6,698 nucleotides of DNA from assembly GCA_003516285.1 (NCBI GenBank), contig DPCK01000005.1, forward strand, positions 11,604-18,301, in the 5' to 3' direction. This document shows, in pieces, positions 5,659 to 6,698 of this stretch. Each line of letters begins with the position of its first letter. The stretch's first letter is position 1. The stretch is from Lutibacter sp. Lineage in GTDB: Bacteria; Bacteroidota; Bacteroidia; Flavobacteriales; Flavobacteriaceae. The notes under the pieces were generated by a model, which saw only the letters and a program-made list of their open reading frames with translations, did not search any database and was not told the origin of the DNA. A program made the position numbers and the translations under genes.

Positions 5659-6698
5659 ATGCATATTCCTTTCAAATTACACAAGATTTTTCTTCCTGTA
5701 GTCTTATTTTCAATTATTATGTTTTCTTGTGGAGGAGGAAGCGATGATAGCGAACCAATTGACACAAGTACCCCTTCTAATCTTATGCTCACTGCAAATC
5801 TTGTTGGCGCAAACACCAACAATCCTAATGGAGATGGCAGCGGCAAAGTTATTTTTAACTTTTCTGCAGACAATGCTACTTCTTATAAAATTAATTTTGG
5901 AAATGGAGATACCGCAGAAACTTCATCCAATTCTATTTCTTACACTTATACAGGTGGAGGTATCTCAAATTATAATGTCTTTGTCTCTGCTTACAAGGGC
6001 GATAAATTCATTTCAAAAAACATTACAATTACCATAAAAGTGAATACTGGTCTTATTTTCTCTGATGAATTTGACACTCCAGGCAGCCCTAATACCAATA
6101 AATGGACCTATGACACAGGTGCTGGTGGTTGGGGAAATGGCGAATCTCAGTATTACACAAACAGAACCGACAATGTGGTTATTGCAAACGGTATTTTAAA
6201 AATTACGGCAAAAAAAGAAAGTTACCAAGGCGCTGAATACACTTCAACACGTATGAAAACACAAGGTAAATTCGATTTTAAATATGGCAAAGTTGAAGTG
6301 AGGGCAAAACTTCCCCAAGGCGGAGGTACCTGGCCGGCAATTTGGATGCTTGGCTCAAATATTACAACGGTAGGTTGGCCAGCTTGTGGAGAAGTTGACA
6401 TTATGGAACACGCCGGTAACAGACAAGGAATTGTTTCAAGCGCTATGCATACGCCTTCCAGTAATGGGAACACTTCAAATACTGGTTCGCAAACTTTGGC
6501 CGATGTATCAACGGCATTCCACGTATATGCAGTGGAGTGGACAAGTCAAAGTATGGTATTTTCTGTTGATGGCGTTGTTCATTATACCTACAATCCTACC
6601 ACCAAAAATAGCAGTACCTGGCCTTTTGATGCCAAGCAATTCCTTATTTTAAATGTGGCGATGGGCGGAACATTTGGCGGTGCAATAGATTCCAATTT
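5659..6698 (+). CDS. PKD-GH16 lipoprotein, probable endo-beta-1,3-glucanase (laminarinase), 3' truncated
   Basis: The frame stays open to the window end (346 codons plus two bases). The start at 5659 gives a lipoprotein signal with the hydrophobic core IFLPVVLFSIIMFSC, Cys24, then GGGSDDSE, which is typical of surface lipoproteins; a later ATG at 5719 would destroy the signal. A PKD-like domain covers about residues 39-130 and closely resembles that of the preceding gene. GH16 begins at about residue 132 (LIFSDEFD) and shows GGWGNGESQYY (156-166), WPAIWMLG (225-232) and WPACGEVDIMEHAG, in which E245-x-D247-x-x-E250 is the ExDxxE active site: E245 nucleophile, D247 assisting, E250 acid/base. 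This bulge-type motif with the WPACGE context is characteristic of bacterial laminarinase-like members that cut internal beta-1,3 (or mixed beta-1,3/1,4) glucosidic bonds with retention. The window ends at NVAMGGTFGGAIDSNF, so only the last strand of the catalytic domain (usually ending VDYVRVYQ) and any C-terminal module are missing. It probably supplies oligosaccharides to the SusCD pair. Confidence 0.93.
   Translation, partial: MHIPFKLHKIFLPVVLFSIIMFSCGGGSDDSEPIDTSTPSNLMLTANLVGANTNNPNGDGSGKVIFNFSADNATSYKINFGNGDTAETSSNSISYTYTGGGISNYNVFVSAYKGDKFISKNITITIKVNTGLIFSDEFDTPGSPNTNKWTYDTGAGGWGNGESQYYTNRTDNVVIANGILKITAKKESYQGAEYTSTRMKTQGKFDFKYGKVEVRAKLPQGGGTWPAIWMLGSNITTVGWPACGEVDIMEHAGNRQGIVSSAMHTPSSNGNTSNTGSQTLADVSTAFHVYAVEWTSQSMVFSVDGVVHYTYNPTTKNSSTWPFDAKQFLILNVAMGGTFGGAIDSN

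Noticed and set aside
5719..5721. Alternative GH16 start at the ATG at 5719
   Set aside because: Starting there leaves only three residues before the lipidated cysteine and removes the signal peptide.
5729..6037. A + strand ORF of 102 codons inside the GH16 gene
   Set aside because: It lies in another frame over the signal peptide and PKD domain, shows no recognisable motif and has Leu/Ile-rich composition typical of an out-of-frame shadow. The overlapping frame gives a complete lipoprotein signal, a PKD domain and the GH16 motif.
6386..6652. A + strand ORF of 88 codons in the GH16 catalytic region
   Set aside because: It is out of frame with the ExDxxE-bearing GH16 sequence, which is uninterrupted here; there is no sign of a frameshift.
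1..6698. CRISPR arrays, tRNA/rRNA genes, insertion sequences or attachment sites
   Set aside because: No short spaced repeats, transposase-like frames, terminal inverted repeats or cloverleaf-like sequence were seen; nearly all of the window is coding.

Overview
The window reads as a polysaccharide-utilisation locus (PUL) from a member of the Bacteroidota, most likely a Flavobacterium-like bacterium. The evidence is the adjacent SusC-like and SusD-like genes, lipoprotein signals with acidic residues just after the lipidated cysteine, AT-rich DNA, and A/T-only or nearly A/T-only leaders without Shine-Dalgarno sequences. All five recognised genes lie on the + strand.

Layout: (1) bases 1-1056 are the C-terminal part of a SusC/RagA-type TonB-dependent transporter, cut by the window start. 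(2) Bases 1069-2580 are its SusD-like lipoprotein partner. (3) Bases 2593-4686 encode a large modular surface lipoprotein with two PKD-like domains, a jelly-roll/CBM-like domain and a tandem pair of nearly identical domains of about 156 residues. (4) Bases 4699-5580 encode a smaller lipoprotein with one PKD-like domain and one divergent relative of that repeated domain. (5) Bases 5581-5658 are intergenic and hold a perfect terminator-like hairpin. (6) Bases 5659-6698 are the start of a PKD-GH16 lipoprotein, an endo-beta-1,3-glucanase (laminarinase) type enzyme with an intact ExDxxE catalytic motif, cut by the window end.

Inferred joint role: the GH16 enzyme and the two binding lipoproteins act at the outer surface on a beta-1,3-glucan such as laminarin, and the SusCD pair imports the oligosaccharides. 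The first four genes are separated by exactly 12 bp each and look like one operon. The hairpin may uncouple GH16 expression from the upstream genes. The substrate is inferred from the GH16 motif alone.

The system type is well known. The least-described parts are the domain present as a tandem duplicate in gene 3 and as a diverged copy in gene 4, and its cysteine pair, which is kept or lost as a unit. No RNA genes, mobile elements or CRISPR arrays were seen.
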